NCBI GenBank assembly: GCA_051294375.1
Contig: JBJCIZ010000239.1
Location: 6,095,074 to 6,159,073 of the forward strand
Length of the DNA: 64,000 bases
Origin: Paraspadella gotoi
Taxonomy: Eukaryota > Chaetognatha
Direction of reading: 5' to 3'
The notes beneath the pieces are model-generated. The model worked only from the letters and a program-made list of their open reading frames with translations. It was not told the origin of the DNA and did no database searches. This document shows, piece after piece, positions 1-11,827 of this stretch. Position numbers and translations under genes: made by a program. Positions within the stretch are counted from its first letter, which is position 1. Each line of letters begins with the position of its first letter.

Positions 1-627
1 TTTTTCCCTCTATTTCCTCACGCCTTCAATACCCCTTCTTCCGTCGCGACTTGATTTTTCGGCTAAACTTGACTAAACTATTGTCCGGTTAGATTATGTA
101 TACGTAATTCTTTGAAATAGGAAACACCAATCCGAGTGATTATTGAATTATAATGACTGTATACATTATGAAACCAGAGACCAAAAGAGGCCTTGTAAAA
201 ATGTCATCATGCATAGTTCCGGAATACATGCAACTGATGGTAATCCGATTAGGTGAAACGAAGTTTTTTAAACAGGATTGTAGTGGAACGTAAAGTAACA
301 AAAAATAGTTAATTAGTTATTACTTAGGAACGGATAAGAGAAAAAAAGCTTACAAAAAATAATAAAGTTTACAAAAAGCCAGATTTTTAAAGCCTGAATC
401 CGAAAAAACTTTGCTCTTGAAATAAAAATCCCTTCACAGCTTCTGAAATTTTTTTTTCTATGGTACTACATCATGCAAACTAGATTTTAGGACAAATTAT
501 AAATTCGAAAATTGTCTAGAAAATATTACTAGTTTTGCATCATGCATAATGGTTTCTGATACTAGTATTTTTGTTTGTTTGTTAACTTTAAAGGAAAATA
601 ATTCAGTTCAACAACGATTTATTTACA

Positions 628-675
628 AGGACGGACATGTTTCGGCTTTGATTCCAGCCTTCATCAGCGCTTTTT
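628..675 (-). ncRNA. Type I hammerhead ribozyme motif 1
   Basis: On the minus strand: CTGATGA (667-661), stem II GGCT/AGCC with an eight-base loop, GAAA, then CATGTC with cleavage expected after the C at 634. Stem III is minimal (AC/GT around AT). Stem I is weak: CG/CG with little beyond. All core bases are present. It sits in a degraded copy of the foldback family. Confidence 0.7.
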
Positions 676-780
676 AGCAGTTGTGAAAAATTAAAAAAAT
701 TATTTGACAAACATTGAGAGAGAGAGAGAGATAAAGTGAGAAAAGTAAATGAAATTTGGTTAGTGAGAAAAAGAGAGAGA

Positions 781-1450
781 AACAAGTTTCAGCAAACAAT
801 GTCGGATCTGCCCACGATCATTATCGGTAATTAATTAATTAGGCAATTAATTAATTAATTTGATCCGAAAATGTTTTGTTTTGATTGAATAATTGACTGA
901 TTAATTTTTGTTGTATTAATACATCTTGTATTTACATTTAAAGAAAAAGAAAAAGAAGCATAATCAATTAGTAAAACAGGTTTCTTTGTTTTTCCATTTA
1001 AAGTCATTTCCACTCAAACGATTCCATCGAAACTTGATTTCCAGTTTAATCACACACTTTCTAACCAAATACAAAATTTCAAGACAATAGCCCCATCCAC
1101 TCATGAGTAATTGGTGTTCAAATAGTGAAATATATTTTTTTGTTTTTTCCATTTAACTCATTTCCACTCGGACGATTCCATCGAAACTTTATATCCAGCT
1201 CAATCACACACATCCCTACCCACACACAAAATTTCATTCCAATCCATCCTACCAATCACGAGTAATTGGTGTTTTTTGCTAAGGTGGGATGGACGGACGA
1301 AATCTTTTTTTTTTTTTTTTGCGCAATTTATATAATTCGATGTTCTGACATGATATAAGTGAATGTCCGACAAGATTGAGGGGGCGCACCGACGGACCCA
1401 ACAAAGTGAATTATAGAGTAAAGCAGATCCGACTAAAAATTAAAATTGAC
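781..1450. repeat. Dispersed repeat D with internal duplication
   Basis: The block TTTCCACTC..ACGATTCCATCGAAACTT...ATCACACAC...ACTCATGAGTAATTGGTGTT occurs twice in tandem (about 985-1127 and 1146-1275), followed by GACGGACGAAATC, AATTCGATGTTCTGACATGATATAAG and GATCCGACTAAAAA. A piece of the other end (GTCGGATCTGCCCACGATCATT) is at about 803-824. Confidence 0.6.
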
Positions 1451-1736
1451 TGGCGAATCGAGCTAGAAAACAGTTATAATCCTCCTCCTTAAACTTCAAC
1501 TGAACGAAACCAAAAAAAAAAAAAAAAAATTGTTTATACTTTTTGCTGCTTAAAATGTCTCCGTACCCAAAAAGTCCGATCTTATATTTCAAAGTTTTTT
1601 TTTCCTTCTCGAAATTAATACCGGGAGTCCGATTCGACGTGGTTTTATCACAAGTTTATCACAAGTAGATCGCAACTAAAGAGAATGCCTAGCTTATTCA
1701 CGATTCGACCAGTGAACAGAGGAGAAAAGAGAGGAA

Positions 1737-4700
1737 ATGTTTTCCCTGCCTTTTCTGGTTCTATTTCTGATGGCGTCTGTATCTGCCGAAGAGGAGTCGG
1801 TCACTAATTGCAAGTCGAACATGTTTTGTACCAAAGTCAAAGAATTAGAAGGCCAGCCCATATCTTTAAGCACTTGTTGCCAAAACATAAATGGTATGTT
1901 TTTTTGTGGCTCTCTTATCCGAGAATTCCCGGTTTCTGTTTTTTTAATTTAAATTCAACCTTAATATATGACCTAAATTTGTTCCGAAACATATGACCCA
2001 ATCTCAAACAACAATCCCTAAACTTATTCACTAACCCTGACCTATACCCAAACCTATACCTATACCTATACCCTAACCTATATCCAAACCTATACCCAAA
2101 CCTATACCCAAACCAATACCTATACCCATACCCTAACCTATACCCAAACCCTAACCCTAAAATAAGGCCCATGTTTTTATTTAAATAAAAAATTAATATG
2201 CAGTATAAACTATTTGTAGTATTCTTATTTTTAAAGTACAAAAAACAATAACTGAAAAACTTGTCAAAGGTGATTTTGTAAAATTTTTCTGGTTTAACCT
2301 ATTTTGTGTTGAAATAAAATATCATATCATGACAAGTTATTAAATTACCGGAACTGCTTACTATTATTAGTGGTAAGCAGTTTGTCAATTAATTAATTTA
2401 TTGATTAATTAAACATGATCGGTCAATTCAATGTGTTGCACCGGAGTGACTTTCTTTTCACACTACATGACAAGCAAGTCTATATATAATAATCGTATAT
2501 ATATTGTATTTGTATTTATGACACACACTGCATCGGAATTCCGTCTTTTATTCATTTTAGTTTTAGAATTTCCTGAAGGCGGCGCTAGCAGTCACTGAGT
2601 TTTAGGTTTTTCCTGTTTTAAAAAATGAGTGATGAGTTATGAGTAATGAGCATTTTTAACTTAAATTCGACAGACTGACCGACAGACATACCGACCGACC
2701 AACAGACCCACAGACCGACCAAAAAGTGACATAGTGTTGCTCACTTGCGAGTAACTAATTAACTATTAACTAATTACTTATTATTTAATTAACTATTAAC
2801 TTATTAATTATTTAATTGATTATTTAATTATTTATTTAATTAATATTTAATTAATTATTTAATTAATTATTTAATTAAATAATTAATATTTAAATTTTTA
2901 ATTAAATAATTAATTAAATAACTATTAAATAATCAATTAAATAATTAATTAAATAATTAATAAGTTAATAGTAATTAAATATTAAATAATAAGTAATTAG
3001 TTAATAGTTAATTAATTAGTTACTCGCAAGTGAGCAACACATATGTCACTTTTGGTCGGTCTGTGGGTCTGTTGGTTGGTCGGTATGTCTGTCTGCCAGT
3101 CTGTCGAACTTACGTTAAAAATGCCCATAACTCATAACTCATTTGTTAAAACAGGAAAAACCTAAAATTTAATATTTAAATTTTTAATTAAATAATTAAT
3201 TAAATAACTTATTAATTATTTAATTAATTATATAATTAATGATTTAATTAAATATTTAATTATTAAATTAATTAATCAAAAATTGTTGCAGCTTTATTTA
3301 TATATGAAAAAAGTACAATCAAATAGTGAAACAGCTTTTTTTTTATCCACTTGCACTATTCCATTGAAACTTCAAATCCATATCAATCACACATTTTCCT
3401 CACAACTCAAAACATTTCATCTCAATCCATCAATCCGCTCAAGAGTTCAAAGCTGAGGGGGACGGAAAGACAGACAGACAAACAGACGGACGGATGGAGG
3501 GACATCCAATTTTTTTGCATAATTCGATGATCTGATATGATCTAAGTGATTTACCGACAAGATTTTCGGGGAGGGACCTCTAATTCTATATTATAAATAA
3601 AATATATTTCATTCTTAAGTAAAAAGAAAATAATTATCCTTTTTAATATTATTTCTATCTGTACAGGAGCAGAAAATATGAACCTTTGCACAACATTCTG
3701 CCCTGCGTGTTTGGAGGCGAAGGGGACTTGTGCTCCAGACCCACCGGGCAAAGAAAAACCAGAGAGTATTTTCAACTGTAAAAGCAGCTATTTTTGTATT
3801 ATGGCGAAGGAGCATAACGGAAACCCTATAACCTCGGAAGGATGTTGCGAAGGATACAAATTCAAGGGTCGCGGTAAGGCGCGCTTTAAAAGTATTAAAG
3901 AGCTCTTTTTAAACGTTTAAATTACAATTTTTTGGCACTGTTTTCCAAAACCACCCTATTTCGGTTCTTAATCCTTGGAACTTTATTTTAGCTTTAAGAT
4001 CTAATTTCAATCCTTTACCTTAATCTTAATTTTAACCTTCACCATAATCTTTAACCTTTAATTCCAATCCATTGTGACAACACATTAACTATCGCCACCC
4101 GCCTGAGTTTATCAGTGCAGCCCCGGTGGAGTAAGAGCGAATATTCTCTTTTGCCACCAAGCCCTATTGGGCTCGCGCCCCATTGGTATTAATGCTCGTG
4201 AGCGGGACGGGACATCTAACCCACCTGTAGTGGCGGACTACCAGTCAGATCCAAAGTTCTGAAAACTAGAAATAACAGGTGGTAATTTGTCCTGTCATGT
4301 AGCACTAAACCATAATCTTTGTTACTCTTCCTTAAACCTTAACTCTAATTCCAAGCCAAAACTTGTTTCATGTATAAGAAATTTTGTTTGTTACAAACAA
4401 TGATTTATTAAATTTATTTAAAAAAAACAAATTTTGGACATGTTTTAGCCTTAGTGTAAGCCTTTGTCCGCGCAATTTTTGTAATGATTAATGATTAATT
4501 ATGTAGCTGATAAAGGCTTATAATAAACCGAAACATTGGGTTCAAAATTTGTTTTTCAAAATAAAAATCGTTATCTGTAAATAATTTTTTTTCTATGTTA
4601 AACAATTACCAAACAGAAGAAAAGAAAGAAACCTAAACTTTAACCAAATTCATAACCTAAACCTAATCCGTAATTAAATGTTTATCCTTAACCTAATTAT

Positions 4701-7700
4701 ACTATGTACACTATTATTTAAATAAAACATAGTTAATATGAATATCAATATTAAAAAATATTTAAACTTATAAATTAATTCAATTTCGAATTTAAGCTAA
4801 AGTGTGGGGCCTTTGGAAAATATGCCCTTTTCTATTCTATAAAAAATGGATCGCCATAATTTTAAACTCTGAACTTAAAAACGGGGTAGGACTAGTGTTC
4901 CGATAACCGTTAACCATTGATGGTTATTAATGGTTAAAAATAATTTTAATTTAACCGTTAATATATTTGTTTTAACGGTTAAATATGGTTAATTTTCAAA
5001 TTTTTAATTTTTTGGTATGAAATCTTTAAATTTGTAAAAGAAAAATATTTTTTTCCTGTCCTCTCTTATTCTCCTCTCCCCTTCTCACCATATTTTTATC
5101 CCTCTCTCTCTTCTCCGTTTTTTCCTTACTTTTTTTTTTATTTTCTTTTTATTTTTTATCCTAATCTCTCTCTTATTCTTTCTTCCCCTTTATTTATCTC
5201 CTTTTCCTTTCTTTTTTTTCTTACTTTTCCCCTTTTTCTTTCCCCTCTTTCTTTTCTCTCCTTTTTTCTCCCTTTGCTTTTCCCTTTTTCTTTTTTTTTT
5301 ATCCTTCCAGTATTTTTTTCTTATTTTTTTGCTTTATCCTAATTTTATGCATTTACATCAAATAATTTATAAAATAAATAATCCCTTGTGGCGAAACCTT
5401 AATTCGGTCCGTTCCCCGTATAAGCTGTGGTGCATTGTCAAGCGCTCGTCCCATTGGTTTGGACAGGCTAATAAGCGTACTCGTTCACCAACCGTGAGTT
5501 CCGTGTTCAATCCACTCACGGTTACGCTGGTTAAAGTGTGATGGTGTTGCAATTTAATAAAAATTATAAATTTACTCTCCAGTTATTGATTTTTAAACAG
5601 ATGTCTTGTTTTTGAATATCCTAATTAAATTAAAGCTGGGCCAGTTAAATTTTATATTACAGTATTTGTAAGTATATAATTCTCTTCATATTTTTAAGGG
5701 CTTTCTGAGGATATTAATATTGTTAATATTTTAATAAATACTTTGTTTAAAAAATGTTAAAAGTTCCCCAAAAAAATTGAATTTAAAAACAGTGAGTTAG
5801 AAAACGAAACCCGAGTTGACAAGTCAACTTTCTCCACTCATTGTCAAGGCATATCTTAACTAATCAATATAAAATTTTAACACAAACAGTTTTAGTATTT
5901 TCTACTCAACTAAATTTTAAAATCAATGAAATAACCACTGGTTTGCAAATGACAGCATATTTTTACCGGCGCTTGTAAAATTGTCACCATGTAGAGCCAA
6001 ACTTTGTCAATGGGGTGGGTCAGAAATTTTATTTGGGAACCTTCCCAAATGAAACTTCATACATTTCTGAGAAAACTTTCAATGGACAAAAATTTTCCAA
6101 AATGGCTAGAAGCACTAGTAATTATTTTTTTAATATTTATTTATAGATAAGAAATGTCATTGGGAAAAACCTGGAAAAATCATCCTCATCATCATCATCC
6201 GATGATTTTAGCAGTTTTTGCCAATTTTCAGTAATAAAACATCAAAATTTTAAAACGTTGTAATTATATTTTTTGCTTAACTTTTTGAGCTCTATCAGAA
6301 TCAATTAAAAAAACTTAAAATATTCAATTTTTTTTAAAAATATTATATAGCAATATACTAATTTTAATTAGCAAATTACTCATGGTTCGGAACATTTTGG
6401 CAAAAAAATATTTTAACACAATAACTAATACCAAAATTTGAATTTGGATGGCTACTGCTAGCATAATTACGCCAATGACATGGCGTCCAAAACTCTNNNN
6501 NNNNNNNNNNNNNNNNNNNNNNNNNNNNNNNNNNNNNNNNNNNNNNNNNNNNNNNNNNNNNNNNNNNNNNNNNNNNNNNNNNNNNNNNNNNNNNNNNNNN
6601 NNNNNNNNNNNNNNNNNNNNNNNNNNNNNNNNNNNNNNNNNNNNNNNNNNNNNNNNNNNNNNNNNNNNNNNNNNNNNNNNNNNNNNNNNNNNNNNNNNNN
6701 NNNNNNNNNNNNNNNNNNNNNNNNNNNNNNNNNNNNNNNNNNNNNNNNGTCGTTATCGCCAGGCTGTCGGATTCTCTCCTCCATAATTATAAAAAATTTA
6801 CAAATTAATAATAGAAGGAACATATCTTAAAAAAGGCATTAGGGCAAACTAAAACTATCCTTNNNNNNNNNNAATAATAGAAGGAACAAATCTTAAAAAA
6901 GGCATTAGGGCTAACTAAAACTATCCTTCAATAACGATGATATACTTTTTAANNNNNNNNNNNNNNNNNNNNNNNNNNNNNNNNNNNNNNNNNNNNNNNN
7001 NNNNNNNNNNNNNNNNNNNNNNNNNNNNNNNNNNNNNNNNNNNNNNNNNNNNNNNNNNNNNNNNNNNNNNNNNNNNNNNNNNNNNNNNNNNNNNNNNNNN
7101 NNNNNNNNNNNNNNNNNNNNNNNNNNNNNNNNNNNNNNNNNNNNNNNNNNNNNNNNNNNNNNNNNNNNNNNNNNNNNNNNNNNNNNNNNNNNNNNNNNNN
7201 NNNNNNNNNNNNNNNNNNNNNNNNNNNNNNNNNNNNNNNNNNNNNNNNNNNNNNNNNNNNNNNNNNNNNNNNNNNNNNNNNNNNNNNNNNNNNNNNNNNN
7301 NNNNNNNNNNNNNNNNNNNNNNNNNNNNNNNNNNNNNNNNNNGACTAACAACAGAAAACAAGCGTTCAATAAACTAACAACTTCAAAAATAATGAAGAAG
7401 AGAAGTAGAGAAAGAAAAAGAGAAAGCAAAAGAGAGAAAGAGAAAACAAAATATAGAATTTGAATTCGATGGTATCCTTTCGTTTTGTTGTGTTATAAGA
7501 TTAGCAAAGATATTTGTTTTGTGACAACAACGATTTTATTTGATATAAAAAACATGTTTCCGCTCTGTTTCGAGTTTAAGAGAGAATACCATTAAATACT
7601 TTAGTTGAATTATAAAATTAACTGGTTAACCGTTAAAAGTTTTAGTTTTAACGTTTTAACGGTTAAGGGAAGTTTCTCAAAAATTAACGGTTTACGGAAC

Positions 7701-8078
7701 TCTGGGGAGGACTTATTCACTTTACCTTCTGTCTTATTTCTTTTATTTTATCGCATGGATATTGTGCCGTATAAAAAAAAAAATTAATCTTATAGTTTTT
7801 AAATTCTAATGATTGATTACGTCGCAAATAAGATATATTTTTTTTTTAATAAATCGTTAAAACTAATCCGTTAAATTTCAGTTGTGGAAGACGGAATCTG
7901 CACCAAAACCTGCAAGATATGCCGTCAAAATGGCGGGAAATGTAGGGAAGACAAATCGGCGCCGATGGTGAGCCCACAATCGAGTGGCTCTTCGACTTTC
8001 AAAGTCGATACGAGGATGGTTGTCGTCGTGGTCGTCGTCGTCGTTTTTGCCCTAATTGAGAAAAGCTCAGTTGGGTGA
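1737..8078 (+). CDS. Cys-rich secreted, probably GPI-anchored protein, array gene 1
   Basis: Three exons: 1737-1893, 3667-3873, 7882-8078; both introns are phase 1 with GT-AG ends (donors ATG|GTATGT and GCG|GTAAGG; acceptors TACAG and TTTCAG). About 186 residues. Residues 1-17 are a hydrophobic signal peptide ending in VSA. Two eight-Cys units follow: C-x5-C-x15-CC in exon 1, then C-x3-C-x2-C-x6-C and a second C-x5-C...CC in exon 2, then C-x3-C-x2-C-x6-C in exon 3. A shared DPPG and an FNCKS motif lie in exon 2. The tail is a run of nine valines written by a GTC/GTG repeat, then FALI and a short polar end, so a GPI signal or membrane tail is likely. A possible AATAAA lies at 8249. Function unknown; the family is defined here only by comparison with genes 2-5. 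The second intron holds three sequence gaps. Confidence 0.82.
2430..3175. repeat. Inverted pair of dispersed repeat C around an ATTTAATTAA core
   Basis: 2430-2760 carries GTGTTGCACCGGAGTGAC, GAATTCCGTCTTT, TCCTGAAGGCGGCGCTAGCA and a GACCGACAGAC array ending GTTGCTCACTTGCGAGTAAC. The last 150 bp or so recur inverted at about 3020-3170. Between them is about 260 bp of ATTTAATTAA-type palindromic sequence. Confidence 0.65.
3338..3575. repeat. Dispersed repeat D copy
   Basis: TCCACTTGCACTATTCCATTGAAACTTC...AATCACACATTTTCC...CTCAAGAG, then a GACAGACAGAC array, GCATAATTCGATGATCTGATATGATCTAAG and CGACAAGATTTTCGGGG. It lies in intron 1 of array gene 1, just before exon 2. Confidence 0.55.
4085..4315 (+). 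repeat. Possible tRNA-derived SINE family D
   Basis: CGGTGGAGTAAGAGCGAATATTC could be an A-box region and TTGGGCTCGCGCCCC a B-box. The body has GTGAGCGGGACGGGACATCTAACCC. Single copy here, so the call rests on the tRNA-like head only. Confidence 0.4.
4370..4600. mobile_element. Degraded ribozyme foldback element I
   Basis: GGACATGTTTTAGCC near 4436 and CTGATAAAGGC...CCGAAACATTGG near 4506-4540 are decayed halves of the hammerhead in inverted orientation, between ACAAACAAAATTT-type arms. CTGATAA departs from the CTGATGA core. Confidence 0.4.
5396..5545 (+). repeat. Possible tRNA-derived SINE family B
   Basis: TGGTGCATTGTCAAGCGCTCG (A-box-like) and GTTCCGTGTTCAATCCACTCACGG (B-box-like GTTCAATCC with flanking stem), followed by an AT-rich tail. 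GC-rich island in AT-rich surroundings. One copy only. Confidence 0.45.
5988..6445. repeat. Dispersed repeat E copy, truncated by gap
   Basis: GTAGAGCCAAACTTTGTC, GGGGTGGGTCAGAAATTTTATTTGGGAACC, AATGGCTAGAAGCACTAGTAATT, TCATCATCATCATCCGATGATTTT and ACACAATAACTAATACC. The same blocks recur in order at 56332-56950. Confidence 0.65.
6497..6748. other. Sequence gap
   Basis: 252 N in intron 2 of array gene 1. Confidence 0.99.
6807..6928. other. 56-bp duplication around a 10-N gap
   Basis: The sequence starting AATAATAGAAGGAACA at 6807-6862 is repeated with two or three differences at 6873-6928, separated only by 10 N (6863-6872). Likely two overlapping contig ends placed side by side. Confidence 0.85.
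6953..7342. other. Sequence gap
   Basis: 390 N in intron 2 of array gene 1. Confidence 0.99.
7465..7600. mobile_element. Degraded ribozyme foldback element J
   Basis: GGTATCCTTTCGTTTTGTTG at 7470 and CAACAACGATTTTATTTGAT, then ACATGTTTCCGCT near 7552, match the left half of element E; the right half is lost. It ends in AATACCATT, complementary to the start. Confidence 0.4.
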
Positions 8079-8459
8079 AATTTAAAGTGGGAAAAAAAAA
8101 GATTTTATTAGTTTTTTTCTCCTCCCTCGCATTATTTACATAGTTGATGTTGTTTTTATGTTTGGTCTTGGTTTCGTTTATTCATTGCGGAAAGAATTAT
8201 TAAAAAAAAAAACAATCACAATGATTAATGTCGTATTGTATGCTGAGGAATAAAAAGAGGGAGAGTCGATAGGCAAGTTACCTGGTCATTTATAATGTTT
8301 AACATTAAAAAAAAACGGACATTTTTTGACCAAGGTGATATTCTTCTTTAAACTATATTCTTTTTACTTTTTTAAAAAATTTTAATAAGTATCAGGTTTC
8401 CACTAATAATATTTTTAAGTTAAGTAAATTTTGAATATATTTGAATACTGCAAAAACAA

Positions 8460-8484
8460 NNNNNNNNNNNNNNNNNNNNNNNNN
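8460..8484. other. Sequence gap
   Basis: 25 N marking the left edge of the compositionally distinct block. Confidence 0.99.
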
Positions 8485-11400
8485 CAAGCCGCGGGAAAAT
8501 GCGAAACGGACAAAGTCAGACGCGCACAGAGTGCCTCGGCCCACATCGGTTCTCAGAGGAAGCGAATTGTTCCAACGCAGGCAGCTGGCGGTCGCCAAGT
8601 CTCATCCCAAATCTGTGTGGCGGCCAGCCTGGTTGCCCAGCTTGCCGTGTCTTATCGTTCCCTCTCCTCCAGATTCCGGCATGTGCCCCATTGAGCGTTC
8701 CGGGAATTGTAACTCTATGCTGTTAGGTTCGACGTCAAAATGGCTCCGGGGGCTCGGTCATCTGGTCCGGCTCGTCGCCTTGCATTCTTTCGTCCCGACC
8801 CCTCGCCACCTTAGCTCGAGCCTTTGCCTCCTCTCCACCCTTCGCAAAATCGCCCCAAACGTAGTTTTTGCCAACGTTCCGAAGAACTTCCGTCCGTGGC
8901 AGACCAATGCTCAGTCCCATCTCTCCGTGCTTTCTATTTGCAGCGGCCGGAGGATCCGGACGTCCAGGTCAAGTTGTGCATCGTCGGCGTTAGTTTCGCT
9001 CTCTCCTTCGCTCCGAATCTTCTTACTTCGTGTGTCGTTCAGACCATGTGATTGCTGATGTGTATCTGATCGCTCGGGTCTACATTACATATGTATGCTC
9101 CGTCCCATCTTCGGTCAATCCCATTGTCCCAGAGATCCCAATCTGAGCTCCCGGGAACCCTTACTCCTCTTCACGGCTTACGTATGTCAGAGATCCTTGC
9201 GTTTCTCATCGTGGAGCTATTCGGCGCAATCGATCAATCCCATTTGTCGTCGTCAGCGTCCATCGTGTCGATTCGTCTCTGTCCTGGTTCATACCTCTGC
9301 TCTCCGGAGGATCCCGTTTCCTCCGCTCTCCCATTCCCCGGGTCCTCGTTGCGAATGCTTCTCTCATGGCTCAATCCTTCTCCTCATGATCGCACTTCTG
9401 TGCCAGTCTCCTCCATTTCCATCCTCCGGGCTTCTGCCATCTCCCGTCGTCAACTGCAGAGCTATATCTGAGGTCGTCGTCTTCGTCTTGCGGTTCTGCC
9501 AGGGGTCCAGTCCCTGTCTACCTTCTGCCCTGGCCATCTCGGCTCTGCGATTCCTCGTCTCTTGAGGCGGTGCGTCCGTTGACGATGGTGATGAACGGCT
9601 GCTTCGATCCTGAATCGTGCCCATGATTTCCATTATTGGATCCGACGACTCGCCTCAATTGTATAAAAAGACTAATTCGGTAAAGAAAAAATTTTTCCGC
9701 AATGAAAAACTGAAAGGTCAGTGGTTGTTAGCCCACTTGTCGAAGGAAGACATATCGGAAACTATTCGTGTGTCACGGAGTAGGCCACCCTCCATGGATT
9801 AATTGTTTATAAACTCCAGACCCGTAGGTACGAATCAGAACCAGATCAACCTTGGAATGCGAAACAATATAGACCCTGATAAGTGACCGGAACACACATA
9901 CTGAGCCTAATCATTTAGCTCAAAAGGAACGACCGGAAATGCGGCCTAACCACTATATTTTCCTTACTTGACCGACTTAACAGAAGAGATTGAAACGTCG
10001 GAAACTTCGAGCTCTTTCGCCGCGCCTCCTAGGACTTAGGAATTCTCTGCATCAAGAAGGACACCAGCCCTTGCGCATTACCACTGAGACAATGCCTCTT
10101 ACTTTCACACTTTACTATCTAACCCTTCTCATCACCCCTCCCAGAAGTGATAGCAGAAGTCTCCAGCTCGCTCAACTCCAACATTTGAGCCTTTAGAATC
10201 TATTGAGTTTCTAGGACTCTCTTATAATTAGATGAGTGCAGCAAGCCTCGGGAATAATAATAGAACCAAAGTAAAACCCGAACCACTGACGCGGTAGCAC
10301 AACTGAGATTCTCGCACTTGGATAATAACTAATCTCTTCCACATAAGTTAATCCCCATAAGTTTAGATTACATATTGTGTTTCTATCCTCCGCACACTGC
10401 ATTAAGAAGCGTCCACGACCGACTCAAGTGTGTTCATCATCGTAGTTCTTCCGCTATATCCTCAGTGATCTACTCATTGTGCGATTTCTGGTCTGAGTTC
10501 TCTCTTTATCTTCTTCGTTTGGCAAATACTCGGAATAATCTTTCTGGATACTCTAGAATTCTTGCCTCTATTGTATATCCCTGATCCTGTGCTACCATCA
10601 GTTAATGTGATCTGATAAAACAACTCGCCCAGACGTAGATACCTGATCTAACGTCCTGCTTTGACAATATCCAGAATTCATATGATTAACAAGTCAACCC
10701 AGAGACTAAAACGCATAGTAAGAAAAACATGAGAATTTGAAAATAAACATTTCTTGCGTATCACACATCAAGCGAAACATGCCATTAACACACATCTATG
10801 ACCTCGTCTCCTCTGCCTACATTCAGTCCAATTACTTCGTCTCTCTTCTCCGTTCTTTTTGATATTATGTACTCACTGTAGAGGAATATAAGAGTAATTA
10901 AAACTGAATTAATCATATTTTTACAAAACCTTTACGACTTGGAAATCACTCCAAAATAAATAAGTTCAGATGAGTTTTAGGAGATCTTTGATAATTTAAC
11001 TCATTGACGGTCAGCTTCACTTAGCATCTCATAGAAGTTAGAAACCTTCTTACAGAAAGCTCGCTAAGCACTCAGATATGTATTAATGTTGACATGTCTT
11101 CAATACACCCACTCGCGTCGTCGCATCCATTGTAATATTTGTCCACCATTCCTGTTGTGACTTTCAGAGGTCGAGTATTCGTAGACAAGTGTTTCCTCTC
11201 TGGTTGATCCGTTTCCATTGGTGGCATTGGCTACTCTCTTACGGCACTTAGGCGGCAAATTGATTATGCGGTATAGTGATAATTGATGATAGAAGAAAGA
11301 ATAAAAATGGAAAACTTGGTTAACCTAAAATCCTTGGATCTAATTTAAACCCCGATAATCCTTTCCGTGATTACCTATGGAGCGCGAGTCCTCAACAAAA

Positions 11401-11827
11401 TAAAACGTAATAATTATTACCCTCAGTGACACATTCTTTTTATCAGTGGAGGGACCTCAAATTCAAAAATTGCCGAAATTCAAAAATATTTTAGCGGAGC
11501 AAATATGCTTTTAGTCTTCAGTGAACCAAGAGGCATATACTGTCAAAAAATCAACTATCCACCGGTACTCATAAGAACAAACCTTTCCTTAATGATTGTT
11601 CAACAACCATACATGATAAACTCAGAGAATTTTTAAAATAAACGATAGATTCCAGTTAATATCTGTAACGGCCTCCAGATCTCATAATATTCTCCTCTAT
11701 ACCTTCTATTTTCCTCATCGTCATCTTTGTCGTTGTCTTCAACTCTTCATCATTGTCATCGTCGTCTTCGTCGTCTTCTCCATCGTCGTCGTTGCTATCG
11801 TCTTTGTCGTCGTCGTTTTCGTCTTCG
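8485..11827. other. Compositionally distinct block between gaps
   Basis: 8485-9650 is clearly GC-richer than the flanks, without the AT runs seen elsewhere; 9650-11750 is more balanced and lacks the repeat families of the rest of the window. Minus-strand open stretches (9633-9364, Arg/Asp/Glu-rich; 8920-8735, EEAKARAKVARGRDERMQGD) look a little like retroelement gag but no protease, reverse transcriptase or zinc knuckle is seen. No long terminal repeats were found by eye. Could be a degraded retroelement, a misplaced contig or a contaminant. No gene called. Confidence 0.4.
11745..11827. repeat. GTC/TCG trinucleotide array running into gap
   Basis: Imperfect CATCGTCGTCTTCGTCGTC repeat ending at the 695-N gap, which probably failed to assemble because of it. 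Confidence 0.8.

Noticed and set aside
1915-2241. 108-codon minus frame rich in Gly, Tyr and Arg
   Set aside because: Reads through the CCTATACCCAAA array, a degenerate repeat; it also overlaps the donor of gene 1.
8485-8694. Possible further exon 3 of the Cys-rich family (AAGKCETDK resembles NGGKCREDK of gene 1)
   Set aside because: Only one Cys of the cluster is visible after the gap, no hydrophobic tail follows and no exons 1 or 2 accompany it. The likeness is too short.
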